DNA of 64,000 nt from Isoetes taiwanensis. Its lineage: Eukaryota; Streptophyta; Lycopodiopsida; Isoetales; Isoetaceae. Below, piece by piece: positions 11,855-23,723 of the stretch. The first letter of the stretch is position 1. Each line of letters opens with the position of its first letter. The notes under the pieces are model-generated. The model was given only the letters and a program-made list of their open reading frames with translations, was not told the DNA's origin and made no database searches. The position numbers and the translations under genes are program-made. The stretch spans positions 12,601,426 through 12,665,425 of the forward strand of contig JAJEKV010000036.1 of assembly GCA_021234155.1 (NCBI GenBank), given 5' to 3'.

Positions 11855-14764
11855 ATGGGTCCAGTTACCAGCCATTCAGAGCTTATGAAGACAACGTCCA
11901 ACGGCGCTTTACAAGGGGATAATCCTGTTAGCTTCGCTTTCTCGCTTTTAATAGTCCAGATTTGCATTGTTGTGAGCTTGACACGAACCATCGCATTTTT
12001 CATGAAACCGTTAAGGCAACCACGAGTGATCGCAGAGATTATTGTAAGTATTATGTCTATTCTTGAATCTTTTGGTTACAACTATTATTGCTATGCCTGT
12101 CCCTGGTCTGTAGTTGTTGAAAGCATTTTTAAGCAATTGCTGTTTGACTTTTCAATCTAGTTGAATTCTAATTTATGGATTCAAATTCATACTGCAACGT
12201 AGGATAGGATGAGATACAATCATATGTAAATGAGTTTATTTTCATTCTTTAACTTCTTTACCAACGCAAGATAACTAGATAACACACGTTGTAACCATTA
12301 CAATTTTAGCTGCAATTTTAACAAACACATTGGAGTTTAACATCGCAGGGTGGAATTATTCTTGGACCTTCAGCTCTAGGCCGATATCCTGTATACTTGC
12401 AGAGCATATTTCCAAATAACAGTTTGACAGTGCTGGAGACATTCGCTAATATGGGACTTCTTTTTTTCCTCTTCATGGTTGGGCTTGAACTAGACTTGAA
12501 CGCAATTAGTAAAACTGGGAAAGAGGCTCTACTCACAGCAGCTGCTGGCATTTCGTTACCCTTTGTGGCAGGAATTGGAGTTTCTTTTGTACTTCATAAG
12601 ACTATCAGCAAGGGTGTGACTTTTGGTCCATTTCTTCTGTTCATGGGGGTGGCAATGTCCATCACAGCATTTCCTGTTCTTGCTCGCATTTTGGCAGAAC
12701 GAAAGCTTTTGACCACAGATGTAGGGCAAATGGCAATGTCAGCTGCTGCAGTGAATGATGTGGTTGCTTGGATTCTCTTGGCTCTTGCTGTGGCACTTTC
12801 AGGTTCAAGCAGGAGTCCTGTTGTAGCTGCATGGGTGTTACTCTGTGGACTTGCTTATATACTAGTTATGTTCGTTTTTGTCAAACCCATTATGACAAGG
12901 ATTGCTAATAGGTCTCCTGACAATGAGCCTGTTAGTGAGATGTACGTATGCGTTACTCTTCTTGGAGTTCTAATAGCAGGATTTGTTACTGACGCTATTG
13001 GAATTCACGGCATCTTTGGAGCATTTGTATTTGGATTGATTATTCCCAAGGATGGGCCATTTGCTGGCATTTTAATCGAGAAAATTGAAGATTTTGTGAC
13101 CATACTTATGTTACCCATGTACTTTGCCTCCAGTGGCCTGAGGACTGATCTTGGGACAATCCATGGACTCAGGTCTTTAGGTTTGCTATTGCTGGTTCTC
13201 TTCACTGCCTGTCTTGGCAAGATTTTTGGTACATTTTTTACTGGAATAGCATTTGGATTGCAAGTCCGCAAGGCACTTACCCTGGGTTTTCTGATGAATA
13301 CCAAGGGGTTGGTGGAGCTTATTGTGCTCAACATTGGCAGGGAACGCAAGGTAAGAGCCTTCCTTCTTTTTGAGCATGGTCATATATGATTCAGCCACAA
13401 GTCAGTTGATAACTTCGTTTCTAATGTTTTGCCAGGTCTTGAATGACGAATGTTTTGCCATCATGATCATTATGGCCCTTCTTACCACATTCATGACTAC
13501 ACCAACTGTCATGTTGCTGTATGAACCAGCAAGGAATAAAATTCCATACACACGCCGGAAGCTCCATATCGAAAAATTGACTGATGAGCTTAGGATTTTG
13601 GCATGTGTCCATGGAATGAAGAATGTTCCTGCTGTGATCAATCTGGTAGAAGGAACTAGAGGTACTAGAAAGCAAGCTTTGAATTTGTATATTCTTCATT
13701 TAGTAGAATTGTCAGAGCGATCTTCAGCTATTATGTTGGTTCATCGGGCGAGAAAGGATGGCCGACCCTTTTGGCATCACAGGGGCAGAGAATCAGACAA
13801 CATTTTGGTTGCATTTGATGCATATGGGCAGCTTAGCAAGGTGACTGTGCGGACCATGACAGTGATCTCAGGCTTCGAGGACATGCATGATGACATATGC
13901 AGCACTGCAGATGAGAAACGTGTCAACATTATCATTCTCCCATTCCATAAGTATCAGAGGGCCGATTCAGTCTTGGAGACAGCCAACCCTGGGTTCCAAA
14001 TTGTAAATGAAAGGGTGTTACAACATGCCCCTTGTTCTGTAGGTATTCTTGTTGACCGTGGTCTGGGAGGAGCTACTCAGCTTTCTCCAGGTAATGTTGA
14101 TCACAGTGTAGCAGTGTTGTTCTTTGGGGGTCCAGATGACAGGGAGGCTTTGGTGTTTGGTTGCAGGATGGCTGAACATCCTGGGGTAACTGTGACAGTG
14201 GTCAGGTTTGTGTGTGGTTTTGATGAGCGGGCCAGCATTGGATCTGATCATGTTGTCACTTGTTGTACTCTAGAGGATGGCAGTTTTCCAAAGCCGCCTT
14301 CTCCTCCAGCTTATCAGTTTGCAATTGCTGGGCTAGACTATGAGAAGGAAGTTAAGCTTGATGAAGAGTGTGTTGCTGTAGTGAGGCAGCAACAAAGCCC
14401 AGGCAATGTGGCAACTGAATCAGCTTTGCGTTCCATAGCCTTTGAAGAGATTGTGATTGATGATAATGACCCCAAGGAGGCAGTGCTTGGGCTGGCTATG
14501 AAAAACAGGTTTAATTTGATTCTGGTTGGACGGGGTAGGAGACCTACTAGCCCTTTGGTTGCTCGCCTAGGTAGGAGGCATGCTGATTGCTCTGAGTTGG
14601 GTCCAATTGGGGATCTCCTTTCTTGGACACTTGGCGTTACTGCTTCTATTTTGGTCATCCAGCAGCATGATCCCTCTCTCGTTCAAGACTCTCCAAGCAG
14701 AGTTTCTGGAGTTGATGTATATAGCCCAGAAGCCACCAGCAGCGCTGTGTCTTCACCATGTTAG
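11855..14764 (+). CDS. CHX-type cation/H+ antiporter (CPA2 family), three exons
   Basis: Predicted monovalent cation/proton exchanger of the plant CHX branch of CPA2. Such proteins usually sit in endomembranes or the plasma membrane and act in K+ and pH homeostasis. Exons are 11855-12043, 12349-13350 and 13436-14764, all joined in phase 0 at GT/AG sites, giving about 839 residues, usual for the family. The N-terminus has QGDNPVSFAF and RQPRVIAEI; exon 2 opens with GGIILGPSALGR. A hydrophobic Na+/H+-exchanger core follows, with FLFMVGLELD, an ND pair in NDVVAWILLALA, and NTKGLVELIVLNIGRE at the exon 2/3 junction. The hydrophilic C-terminus ends with GDLLSWTLGVTASILVIQQHD, typical of CHX regulatory tails. 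The start ATG lies just upstream of the conserved N-terminal block. No frame defects were seen. The closest member (for example the CHX18-20 group) cannot be decided by eye. Confidence 0.93.
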
Positions 14765-16652
14765 GTGTAAGTGCTGGAGGTCTTAACAAGCCTTCTTCTG
14801 TACATATGGAGGTACTGTACATGTGTAAAAGTGGTTAGTAATCTGGATGTCATATCTACCAGATCCATTGATGATCTTAAACATTCTGTTGCGCATTTCT
14901 TGCAATGAAGCAGACATGGTTTCATGTTCCCTGGCTGTAGTTATATCATCTCTTATCACTATTACAATTACAGCTTGCCTTTTGTATTGCCCGTCTGTTA
15001 GGGTTTATTATGGATCTCAGTTGTGTAGGCTCCCACGTGAGATTCTAAGTTTTCTACAGTGGAAGTATGTAGGCATGTATAACATGCTTTCAAAAGTGAA
15101 ACCGTGATATGAAGGTTTATGGCATCATTTAGTAAGTGAAACCCCGATATGAAGGTTTATAGCATGATTAAGTACATATCACGGTATAGTTTTTAGAATA
15201 TTATAGCTAACTGTGTGGATGGATCTGAGAGCAACGTGGCAGCAACATGCATGAAAAACATGTATATTCCGAGATCATAAGAGTCACGAACAAATATGGA
15301 TGATTCGTTTGACACTCAACGTTTTGTCACTTTTCTAGCTATAAGAGCTCTGCATAAGGATGGGATCGTGCCCGGGTTCAAACACGCAACATCAAACACG
15401 CAACGTCGTTATCACAATCACAACATTTATAATCGTAATACAAGTCCCTTGTTATTTAAGGTCTGTGCAAAATGAATTGTGTATTGTACGAATAAATTTT
15501 CCTTAGACTTATTTTTGGTGGGATTGTTCAAGGTTCTGGATCCGGTTATGTTAGTTAGAATGAATAGGAGCAGATCATAATTTAGAGATCTTGGGCACTC
15601 TATAAGAACTTTTCTCTTAGAGATGTTCTCATTTTGCCATGAAGATTTCTTTTTTCCGACTCGTTTAAATTTAGTGGACTGAGTTACTAAAGAGAAATAT
15701 TTTTGGGCCAAATATTTGACTTTGCAGGTAATAGTAATGGATGGCTGTGAATGTAAAGAAGATGTCTATAAGGAAGAGTAATTTGATATAATTATCTTGA
15801 TACAAAAGGGGGCAAATGTTCAAATTACATATGGATTTCCATAAGATATTATTTAATACATTATCTCATGAGATGCCTGCAATTAATACATTGGTAATGG
15901 AGGATATCTCACGTTCATTTCTACATGTTACACTTGAACTTTGAGAAGTATATTCGCAATTCTTGAAATTGTATAATAGTTTGTGATGCTACGAAATAAT
16001 ATTCCAGAACTACACAAAGCTGACCCCTACAAACGTGCACATAGAAAAAACTAGGTGTAGTTAAGAAACAGGAAGATTTATATCTATGACTTATAGTAGA
16101 CAGATTTTCAAAGACATTAAAACAATCCAGAAAGATTTGCCTTTGAAACATGTGAAAGGCACTTAGTTGACTAGATAAAGTTCTGCTCGGGAATAAGATT
16201 TGGCTTGGTGAAGTATTATGGAGACTAGTCGAATACTCAATAAGATGTTTTATTACATCGTAGAGTTGGCTAATAAAATCTTTGCTATCAAATATGTACA
16301 AAGATCACAACTACACATTCTCCATATAACAATGGGCCTTGTAATATCCTTTTGTTCCTACTTTACTATAAACTCAGGCTTTGCTAAATTTTGAATGCCA
16401 TGTAACAATTGGATATTTTATTTACTCAAGTATCATAGTGTACTAATTGCATATTTTCTTTTTATACAACCATTAGTGTGTTTGTGTATTTTCATAGGAT
16501 TATGTTTAGTATATATGTCAGCAACGTCATCATTAAATAAGAATCATATAGTTTAAGAACTATATTTATTATATTATTTTTTATATTGAAGCAGTCAAAT
16601 ATCCTCCAGCAGAACGAGTTAATCTTGCATGGAGATGAACGGAGGTAGACTT
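14765..16652. other. CHX 3' flank and intergenic sequence
   Basis: The first few hundred bases are likely CHX 3' UTR. The rest is AT-rich and holds a 40-bp tandem duplication (listed separately) and unsupported short frames. The last part is the 5' flank of the B3 gene. Confidence 0.45.
15094..15173. repeat. 40-bp tandem duplication
   Basis: Two adjacent copies (15094-15133 and 15134-15173) share AAGTGAAACC, GATATGAAGGTTTAT and GCAT blocks and differ at only a few positions. Confidence 0.85.
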
Positions 16653-17469
16653 ATGGCGACGGCAAGAAGTTTTCTAATATATGTCGATTATGGACATTTG
16701 CTTGTAAGCCCAGTCGTTTTTTACTTATAGGTTGCTCTAGTAGATTTTTTTTATCTCTCTGCTATGTACTTCTCATTTTTCTTATTTCCAGGAGCTCCAT
16801 CATGTTCCTTTGCGCCCAAATTGTTATGTGATAGTTGTAGGACCAAATGGGAAAGAACATCAAGTTTTTGTGGCATCTGCAGGGCCAAAATTGTTTTTTG
16901 GCCAAGGATGGGAAGCTTTCTTGACTGATAATCTTTTCGTAGATGGTGATGTTATTTTCTGTGTGATATCGGAGGATAGCAACATGGTATTTGCAAAGAA
17001 GTGCGATGGCAGCAATCGGACCAAAGCCCTTGGAATTTGGCAGGTAGAGGATGAAAAAGCACGGCAGGAAGTTGTTAATGCTCGACAAAGACGTGTAGCA
17101 AAAGAACCAGAAGACTCTGTTAATGTATCAGATGATGAACCAGACATTAAGAAAGCTTTTAAAGTTCCACTGCTCAAACGTATTTATTCATCAGGATTGG
17201 TGAGTAAAAATTTCCCCTTTGATTAATTTTCCTTCCGGAAATTCTTAGCTCTCTAATTTCTGTGTCAGAGATTGAAGGAGGAAGATCGTTGGCGAATGCC
17301 TCCAAGGGGTTCTGCAATCCTTGTTCATGGACCAGATGGTATTGACACTAAATTGAAAGCAAAAACCAGTCGATATTGTTTGAGTCATAATTGGGACCTG
17401 CTAGTCAGCCACTATTCTCTTAAAGTTGGTGATATATTGGAATTCCAAGTCGTAGGCGAGCTTGAATAG
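16653..17469 (+). CDS. small protein with two B3-like DNA-binding domains, three exons
   Basis: Predicted plant B3-superfamily (REM-like) nuclear protein of about 219 residues. Exons are 16653-16703, 16792-17199 and 17269-17469, with GT/AG introns and phase-0 joins. Domain 1 (about residues 18-90) contains KLFFGQGWEAFLTDN and LFVDGDVIFCVI, matching the W-x-x-F and GD-x-x-x-F core of B3. A charged linker with SDDEPDIKKAFKVPLLKR follows. Domain 2 (about 155-216) contains RWRMPPRG, YCLSHNWDLLV and LKVGDILEFQV. The start MATARSFLIYVDYG was chosen because the paralogue at 32,371-33,819 has the same short first exon (MATVFLVDVKFG) ending at an equivalent splice site. No frame defect was seen. DNA target and partners are unknown. 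An AATAAA lies about 250 bases downstream. Confidence 0.8.
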
Positions 17470-17713
17470 ACAATGAACATATATCGTGGTGGAGCACAGC
17501 ATGACCAGAAGAAGTTCTGAATATGTAGTTTTATGTAATAGATATTTTGTTGCCTCTGTGAGTTTTCCACTTATAACTATTAGCATGACTATATACTGAC
17601 TGTTCATGCTTTGTAATCACAGGAAGTAATATAATTTAGTACTTATCTTTTTGAAGAAGAGTCTAATTTTGTGTATACCTGCATAATTTTTGATGCAATT
17701 TATCTTGGAAATC

Positions 17714-17719
17714 AATAAA
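17714..17719 (+). promoter_or_regulatory. AATAAA polyadenylation-type signal of the B3 gene
   Basis: AATAAA about 245 bases after the stop codon, on the gene's strand, followed by AT-rich sequence. Position and motif are consistent with the 3' end of the transcript, but this is weak on its own. Confidence 0.35.
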
Positions 17720-17739
17720 ACTATTCAACTGTTGGTGGT

Positions 17740-18981
17740 CAAAATTTACAGCACATAAAATAGCATAAGCAATCTAAGGTCGAATTTTACTACTGTGCAG
17801 GAAACAGAAAATAGTCTGTGGAGTTTGTCTTCCATGAACTTTGCATGGTATGCTTCAACAGTCTTCCCAATTTGGTTTTTGCCAAAGTGCAGTTTGTTAT
17901 ATAGGTATTCAAATATAAGAAGAAGAAAGGAACACAATGTTCACAAGCATATTGTATTTCATGTAAAGCAAGACAAACTCTACAGGCATATTGTACTTGC
18001 TTGGGTCATTTCTATCATGAGTTCCTATCTCTGTTACATCATTGTCAGAAACACTTTTACCCCATCGCTTTTATTCTGTTTTCTTGTGAGAAGTGCCATC
18101 TGCAGATCCTTTTTCTTTTGTTTGAATGTGAGAAATCATATCACCCCATCCTTTGCCTTGTGATTCATTCTTAGGAATGATGTATTCCTGGATTTTAACA
18201 TTGGTTTCTAGCAACATGTGACTGGTAGGATGGCATCTATTTTCCAGATGCCATATGTATTGTATGTGACTTTCTTTGGTGCTGCAAGTTAGAACTAATA
18301 TGCTCGTTGTGATGCCTACAACCAGCAATATTTGTTGCAATGATAAATTTTTTTTTTGCATGGACTATGTTAATTATCTATGTTCTCCTCCTTCACCTAT
18401 TTGTTTCTAAGTAAATATTGCTGTTTTTTTTATCAAGTACTTAAGGAACAATTCATTGTTCATCTACCTTTCTGTAGTCCACAACTGCAATGGCATTGTT
18501 GTCGCTGACACTTGCATGCTGCTCGCCTCTGTATTTTTTGCTTTAAGGTTGTAGATATTAAATTGTACAGCTGTAATTTTGGAATACTCTTTTTTGTTGA
18601 AGGCAAGAATATGGCAGTATATAGTTCTTGATGAGACTCAAGTAGTCAATAGTGCATCCGTGAAAGAAGGATGCCTCTAATATTGTTGCAGGAACGTTAA
18701 GAAATGGTTGCCTTTTGCTTTCTTCTATGCTTAAACAGTCATTGTTGACTGCAAAAAAGATCAATCTATTTATAATATTTTTTCAAAATACAAAACTTGA
18801 ACACTTCCCACAAAAGAGGAGCACATGTCTATTCTTAAGAAACTAGCTAGAGACCATCTTATAACGTTTAAATACTATAAGTTATGATAACCACACTTAG
18901 AATTCCCTGTGGTCTTATAACAGTAAGTTTTAGCTTTCGTTGACAGAACCGTCATCTAAGATGATCCATTGGGTGCAGCTG
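17740..18981. other. intergenic, no gene seen
   Basis: AT-rich; open frames at 17795-18163 and on the opposite strand at 18071-18361 show no motif and mirror each other. Confidence 0.45.
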
Positions 18982-19508
18982 CTACCTCAGATTCACTATT
19001 CGTTGTGATACAAAATTTGATGTTGATGGTACAGCTGTTGCGTGTGCTGGCATCCTTCCTTGTGCTAGGTACTGCACAATCATCCAATATCAGTTTACAT
19101 ACAATTTGTAGGTAGCATAATGAGATTCTGATGCTTACTTCAATTTGATTTCGTGGCTTGAACAATAGTACTTTGACTCTTCCATGTGTCCACCCTGCAA
19201 TTGGGTTGAACAATGCAGCTGGGCCAAAGGATCCATAGGGAAGATATCGGTGGAGCATTGAGTGAATTGTACTCCCAGGCTGGTCTGTGTGCACGTCTTC
19301 TAGCAAACTGAACATAAAATCTGGGAAATATCGTTCAATTCATAGTGCACGGAAAATTACTCCTGCCTTTCCTTCAATCCATCCACATCTTATGTGTTTT
19401 ACTTCTTCATCAGGACGATCTCGTATTGCAATGCATAAGAACTTGTTAGTATTAGTTGTTCTGGCCACTACATCAGCTGAGAGTGGAATGCCCATCCCTG
19501 ATCCGACA
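18982..19508 (-). pseudogene. unidentified two-exon C-terminal gene fragment with one in-frame stop
   Basis: On the minus strand a reading frame runs from about 19,508 to 19,139 through GMGIPLSADVVARTTNTNKF, CGWIEGKAGVIFRAL, one TGA, then FSLLEDVHTDQPGSTIHSML and NPIAGWTHGRVKVLLFKP. A GT donor follows QIE. An AG acceptor at 19,072-19,073 opens a 29-codon last exon (YLAQGRMPAHATAVPSTSNF and further) ending at TAG 18,982-18,984. The frame is the same on both sides of the TGA, so a single substitution explains the break. Splice sites and residue pattern look like a real gene, but I do not recognise the family. Upstream exons are not evident, so it is probably a truncated duplicate. Confidence 0.5.
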
Positions 19509-19514
19509 CTATTC

Positions 19515-20111
19515 AAAGTTATATGCAAAAAAGCATGGATTAACTTGCAGATGTTAAAAGTGCATCTTTCCTAATTCTCTAATCCATAAACGAGTTCACT
19601 TTCTACTACTGTTTAATTTGAGATTTTTTTCTGCAAATAACCTTGGAGCAATTGAGCAGGAACAGTAGAGGTAAGGAAGAAGTCGAACACAAATCAGACG
19701 TGCATGCATGAAATCATGCATCCCATTGGTATTTATAGCATCGGGAAATTCTATAAGCTGTCTATCATAAATGCGAAGAGCTACTTTAGCTGGAATTTAA
19801 GCGATGATTTGAAGCAGAATGGATACCGTAATTGTATCCGATCTTCCTTTTAATTTGAGCAGGCAATTCTTAATTTCTGAATTTAATTGTATATGTCAGC
19901 ATCTAAAGGCATATTCAGTTTTTATATTAGTCTCAAAATATTAATGGTATACAATTTGTCAATGGTAACAAAGTGTTTGAAGAAGTAAAATATTGCCATT
20001 ATTGGTTGTAACACTAAAAGCTTAATGTTGCATGCATATGGACTCTATATGCCAAGGTGCAACATCAATGATATTTTGTTATGCTCATCTCATTCTAGGC
20101 GCCAAATCATT
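19515..20111. other. intergenic, no gene seen
   Basis: AT-rich sequence between the unidentified pseudogene and the mitochondrial rRNA insertion. Confidence 0.45.
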
Positions 20112-20885
20112 TCCGCTACCTTAGGACAGTTAGAGTTACTGCCGCCGTTTATCGGGGCTTCCATTCAAAGCTTACACTTCTCCTTTTCACCTTCCAGCAC
20201 CGGGCAGGTGTCAGACTCTATACATCGTGTTACCACTTAGCAAAGTCCTGTGTTTTTAACAAATAGTCGCTACCCCCTTGTAGGTGCCGCTTTCCCATCA
20301 CACACGATAGGAGAGCACCCCTTATCCAAAAGTTACGGGGCTATTTTGCCGAGTTCCTTCAACATGGTTCTCCCAAGCGATCCCTCTTGGGCTGTTTCCC
20401 TCTTGACTTCGGATCTTAGCACCCGAAGTCTGTCTGTATTCATGGTTGGCCTGTATTCGGAGTTTTTTTGCGGTTGGTCAAGCTTGGGGCCACCCTAGTC
20501 CATGGAGTGCTCTACCTCAGGCCATCATTATATATGGGCTCTACCTCAATAGATTTCGCGGAAAACCAGCTATACCCGATCTTCGTTGGCTTTTCACCCC
20601 TAGCCACGAGTCGTCCCCGTATTCTGCTATGTACGAGTTCGGTCCTCGAAGGTCTGTTATAGCTCTCTTGAACCTGCTCATGGCTAGATCGATCGGCTTC
20701 GGGTCAAACAGAAACAACTAGCCATTCTCATTGCGCCTACACCTAATGGCTTAAGTTGCTGTTTCCGTTTACTCGCTGACCCATTATGCGAAAGGTACGT
20801 CGTTGGAGTTCACTCTCTTCTCCTTCGATTGACGGTCGGCATCGGATTTCAGTTCTCTGTTTCACTCCCTGTTCTAGGGTTCTTT
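20112..20885 (-). pseudogene. nuclear insertion of mitochondrial large-subunit rRNA, internally deleted
   Basis: The reverse strand reads as bacterial-type LSU rRNA, including the universal GTCCTAAGGTAGCG and AACTCGGCAAAATAGCCCCG blocks. The form GTAACTCTAACTGTCC before it matches plant mitochondrial LSU rRNA as I remember it, not the plastid form (GTAACTATAACGGTCC). By rough 23S comparison the fragment runs from near position 460 to near 1960. About 600 bases are missing between the GGGAAACAGCCC segment and the GAAGGAACTCGGC segment (junction near 20,355-20,390), with a smaller rearrangement near 20,780-20,840. Both ends fade into unrelated AT-rich DNA. It cannot make a functional rRNA. Confidence 0.82.
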
Positions 20886-20888
20886 ATG

Positions 20889-22490
20889 GACTCCAAGTAC
20901 CAGGGATGTAATGTCTGGGATATCCTACTTAAGAATCCTACCATATGTCATTGTAAGATTAATTGGGAAAGGTTGCACTCAATAGACACTTATATGCACC
21001 CTACGAACCTGGCATGCAACGTCTAGGATGTAACGTTATTTATGCTTATCCCATTAATATATTTGAGTTGAAATAAATCTAGAGCTCTATAACTAGCATT
21101 TATAGAACTCAAAGATCATTTTCTCACATTTTGTTTGCTATGATAGGGAGATCATGCTGTGTCTCAAAAGATGCCTCAAAAAAAGTTGGGACAACGTCTT
21201 AGGTTATCTAGCTCTTATCTCATATATCAGAAGCAGGATTAAATCCACAAATTTAAGCTCCTTGAGTCTGGGCGACCTAGGCCCCTTAAATCATAAAGAA
21301 ACATAGAAAGAAAAGGAGGATAAGATTGAAAGAAATGGCTAGGGGGAACGATAATACCCCTTATGTCTAAATAGTGAAGTTATTTTAGAAACCTAACCAT
21401 TGTTGTTTTGGAAACCTTATCTTAGAAGATTATCATCATAAACAGAGACCTAATCATGTTTGTCTTGAAAACCTTACCCTAAAAGATTATGACCATAAAT
21501 GTGGGGAAGGTCACGGGTTCAACGGGAAGGAACCAGGGGTAGTTGCACACGTATGACTATTTCTACCTAATTCTGATTGCCATACAAAGAAATGATAGCA
21601 AGATTGCTAATCCTGCATTCACATATGCCCATGGGTCATTATTTAACTTACCACTACATTATTATGATAGTTTCATAATTGAATGTGAACATATATCATT
21701 TAGAAAGCATAAGAAACACATGAAATACTTGCAGGAACTTACGAGACAATGTTCTTCTACTATGGTTCCTCTCAAAATTTACATTGTTTTAATAATTTGG
21801 CCTAGATATCTTCACTGTTTTTTTAAATTCCCAAAAATTTTCCTATCGTCATAAAAGTATCCTTGCGATGTAATATAAATTCAACAACATTTGAAGTTAA
21901 GGATTCAAACGTTCTAATGTAAATTCCCTAATATTCCCTTACGATTCTGTCAACCTAGACGCGGAAAGTTCCTTAGAAGTTGTGTAAGCAATGAAACCTT
22001 TTCACAATTAGTTTTATTGCATCTTGGCTCTAAATGAAATATCCTCTGACCCTAATAACTAGATTTGTTCTTAGGTCTCCGATGTGAAATGTAGGTTTAA
22101 TAGATGGAAAATTGAAGCAAATCTTAATTACATCCATTTGGGACATCTAAGAGGCAAAACGGAGACATAAATCCGTCTATATAGTTCGTGCCCTCAAGAA
22201 ATATTCTGCTTTTGCATTGTGGATAGACAATCTCAAGCGTGTCTTCTAAATCTTTTAAAGCAATCCTAAGGCATTATGGAATGTGAAAATATACAACGCA
22301 AGATCTCGGGTTTTAATTCACCTTATACCATCTTAGCTCTTCAAATTCGTGCGTGATCTATTATTTGAAAGGACGCTATTTAATAGGAAAAGAAAGTTGA
22401 AGTCCAAATCAAGAACTAACTACAAAGAAGTCTTGAAGAATTTAACAATGAAGAAATTAAGATGTAAAATTGTAGCTAGCTACAAAATGT
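20889..22490. other. intergenic, no gene seen
   Basis: AT-rich, unannotatable sequence. It contains a degenerate ~55-bp direct duplication (21388-21442 and 21446-21499) sharing CCTAA, TTG, AAACCTTA and AGATTAT blocks. Confidence 0.45.
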
Positions 22491-22494
22491 AATA

Positions 22495-23035
22495 GTAGCA
22501 GCGAATCCCCGTCCATTACTTCCATTTGATGTCGTCTCCCAATCATCATTGCCTGATGCCTTGTTATCTATGTCATTGTTGCTAGGGGCATTCTGCCAGT
22601 TTCCTCCTCATGTACACTCAGATGTTTCTTTGGGTTTGTGTTATTCGAATTTTTTCTTCCTCATCCTGTCTCTCTTCCTCGTCCATGACCTTTGTCACTC
22701 AGTCGATGACCCTTTTGTCCATCATGACCTATTCCTGCACCACTTGGACATTTTCATGCGAAGTGTCTACTTTCTCGACAGTGCAAATTGTCCACTTTCT
22801 CCAAACTTGAACCATCCTGAATCACCCGATCATGTTCCAGATTTGCTTCCCCTTCCTTCAAATCCACAGTACCCGCTTCTAGAGCCCTCACTGTTTCCTC
22901 CATTATATGTGGATACCCATTTAGCATTTGCATTTGGTGTTATTTTCGAATCATGAATGCCAACCAATGCTCTATTATTATCTATTATGATCGATGTGTT
23001 ATTGTCATCAGAAGTAATCCTGTTCTGCAACAATT
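22495..23035 (-). pseudogene. degenerate WG/zinc-knuckle coding remnant, copy A
   Basis: This is the equivalent of the better-preserved copies at 26,940-27,960 and 30,270-30,600. On the minus strand a glycine-rich stretch leads into SGWFKFGESGQFA, recognisable as a CCHC zinc knuckle whose cysteines have been lost, followed by stops. The similarity to copies B and C runs along the whole segment, including TTCCATTTGATG and CCCAA-TATCATT spacing on the plus strand. The identity of the parent protein is not known. Confidence 0.45.
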
Positions 23036-23573
23036 GGGCTTTCCTATGCTAAATGTATTGGTCGTTTAACGAACTATTTTTGTCAGACATTGAAGTTGTT
23101 AATTAGTGTATAGGTCCTCCCTGTAATATAAATGTTCAGTACTTGACGAATGTGGCTTTCGAAATTTATGGCAAGGTAACTCACTTGATACCCCATAATT
23201 GGCTCCCATCTTCATTGAATTGAAGACTTACTTTCGAAACATTTGGTCGTGATCTTCCAAAGGTTTCCAGGGAACCAAGTATAATCTTTGGAATGGATGT
23301 GTCACATGCAACCCCATTCTCGTCAAATTCGCCATCAATTGCAGCTGTAAGGGTTACACTGTGTGTGCACTTGACATTTCAAATTTCAATTCATTACATT
23401 CCTATTTTGACTTGTAAGTAGTAGACTCTACAAATTGCCCAACGATATTTCAGTTTGACGCACAGGTCAGAAGACAATCACAGAAATGTGAAAGTATCAA
23501 TGCGCTGTATTGACCACACGAAGGAACCGAAGAACGGGGAACCGAAGAACGGGTCAATGACTTGTGCATTTTT

Positions 23574-23723
23574 CGGTGGAGCAACGAGGCAATCCATTGG
23601 CGCGGATGGAGACGGGGAACTGATACGCTCGTCAGCAGAACGAAAATCCGGTGGAGTAACGAGGCAATCCATTGGCGCCGATCGAGACGGGGAATTGATA
23701 CGCTTGTCAGCAGAACGAAAATG
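23574..23723 (+). repeat. 75-bp tandem duplication in the AGO-like pseudogene
   Basis: Two adjacent units (23574-23648, 23649-23723) share CGAGGCAATCCATTGGCG, GAGACGGGGAA and GTCAGCAGAACGAAAAT. The period is a multiple of three. Just upstream, CGAAGAACGGG is also tandemly repeated. The segment is more GC-rich than its surroundings. I cannot tell whether it derives from the Argonaute exon or from inserted sequence. Confidence 0.85.

Noticed and set aside
12318-14658. Long antisense open frames within the CHX gene
   Set aside because: They mirror the coding strand of a strongly supported antiporter and have no motifs of their own.
15340-15430. tRNA-like GGGTTCAAACACG segment
   Set aside because: It resembles a T-arm only; no acceptor stem, D-arm or anticodon arm can be drawn around it.
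20112-20885. Plastid origin or a functional rRNA gene
   Set aside because: The form of the sequence next to GTCCTAAGG fits plant mitochondrial LSU rRNA better than plastid rRNA, and the internal deletion and missing ends exclude function.
22549-22956. 135-codon plus-strand frame opposite the zinc-knuckle remnant
   Set aside because: The minus-strand reading is shared with copies B and C as zinc knuckles; the plus frame is its shadow.
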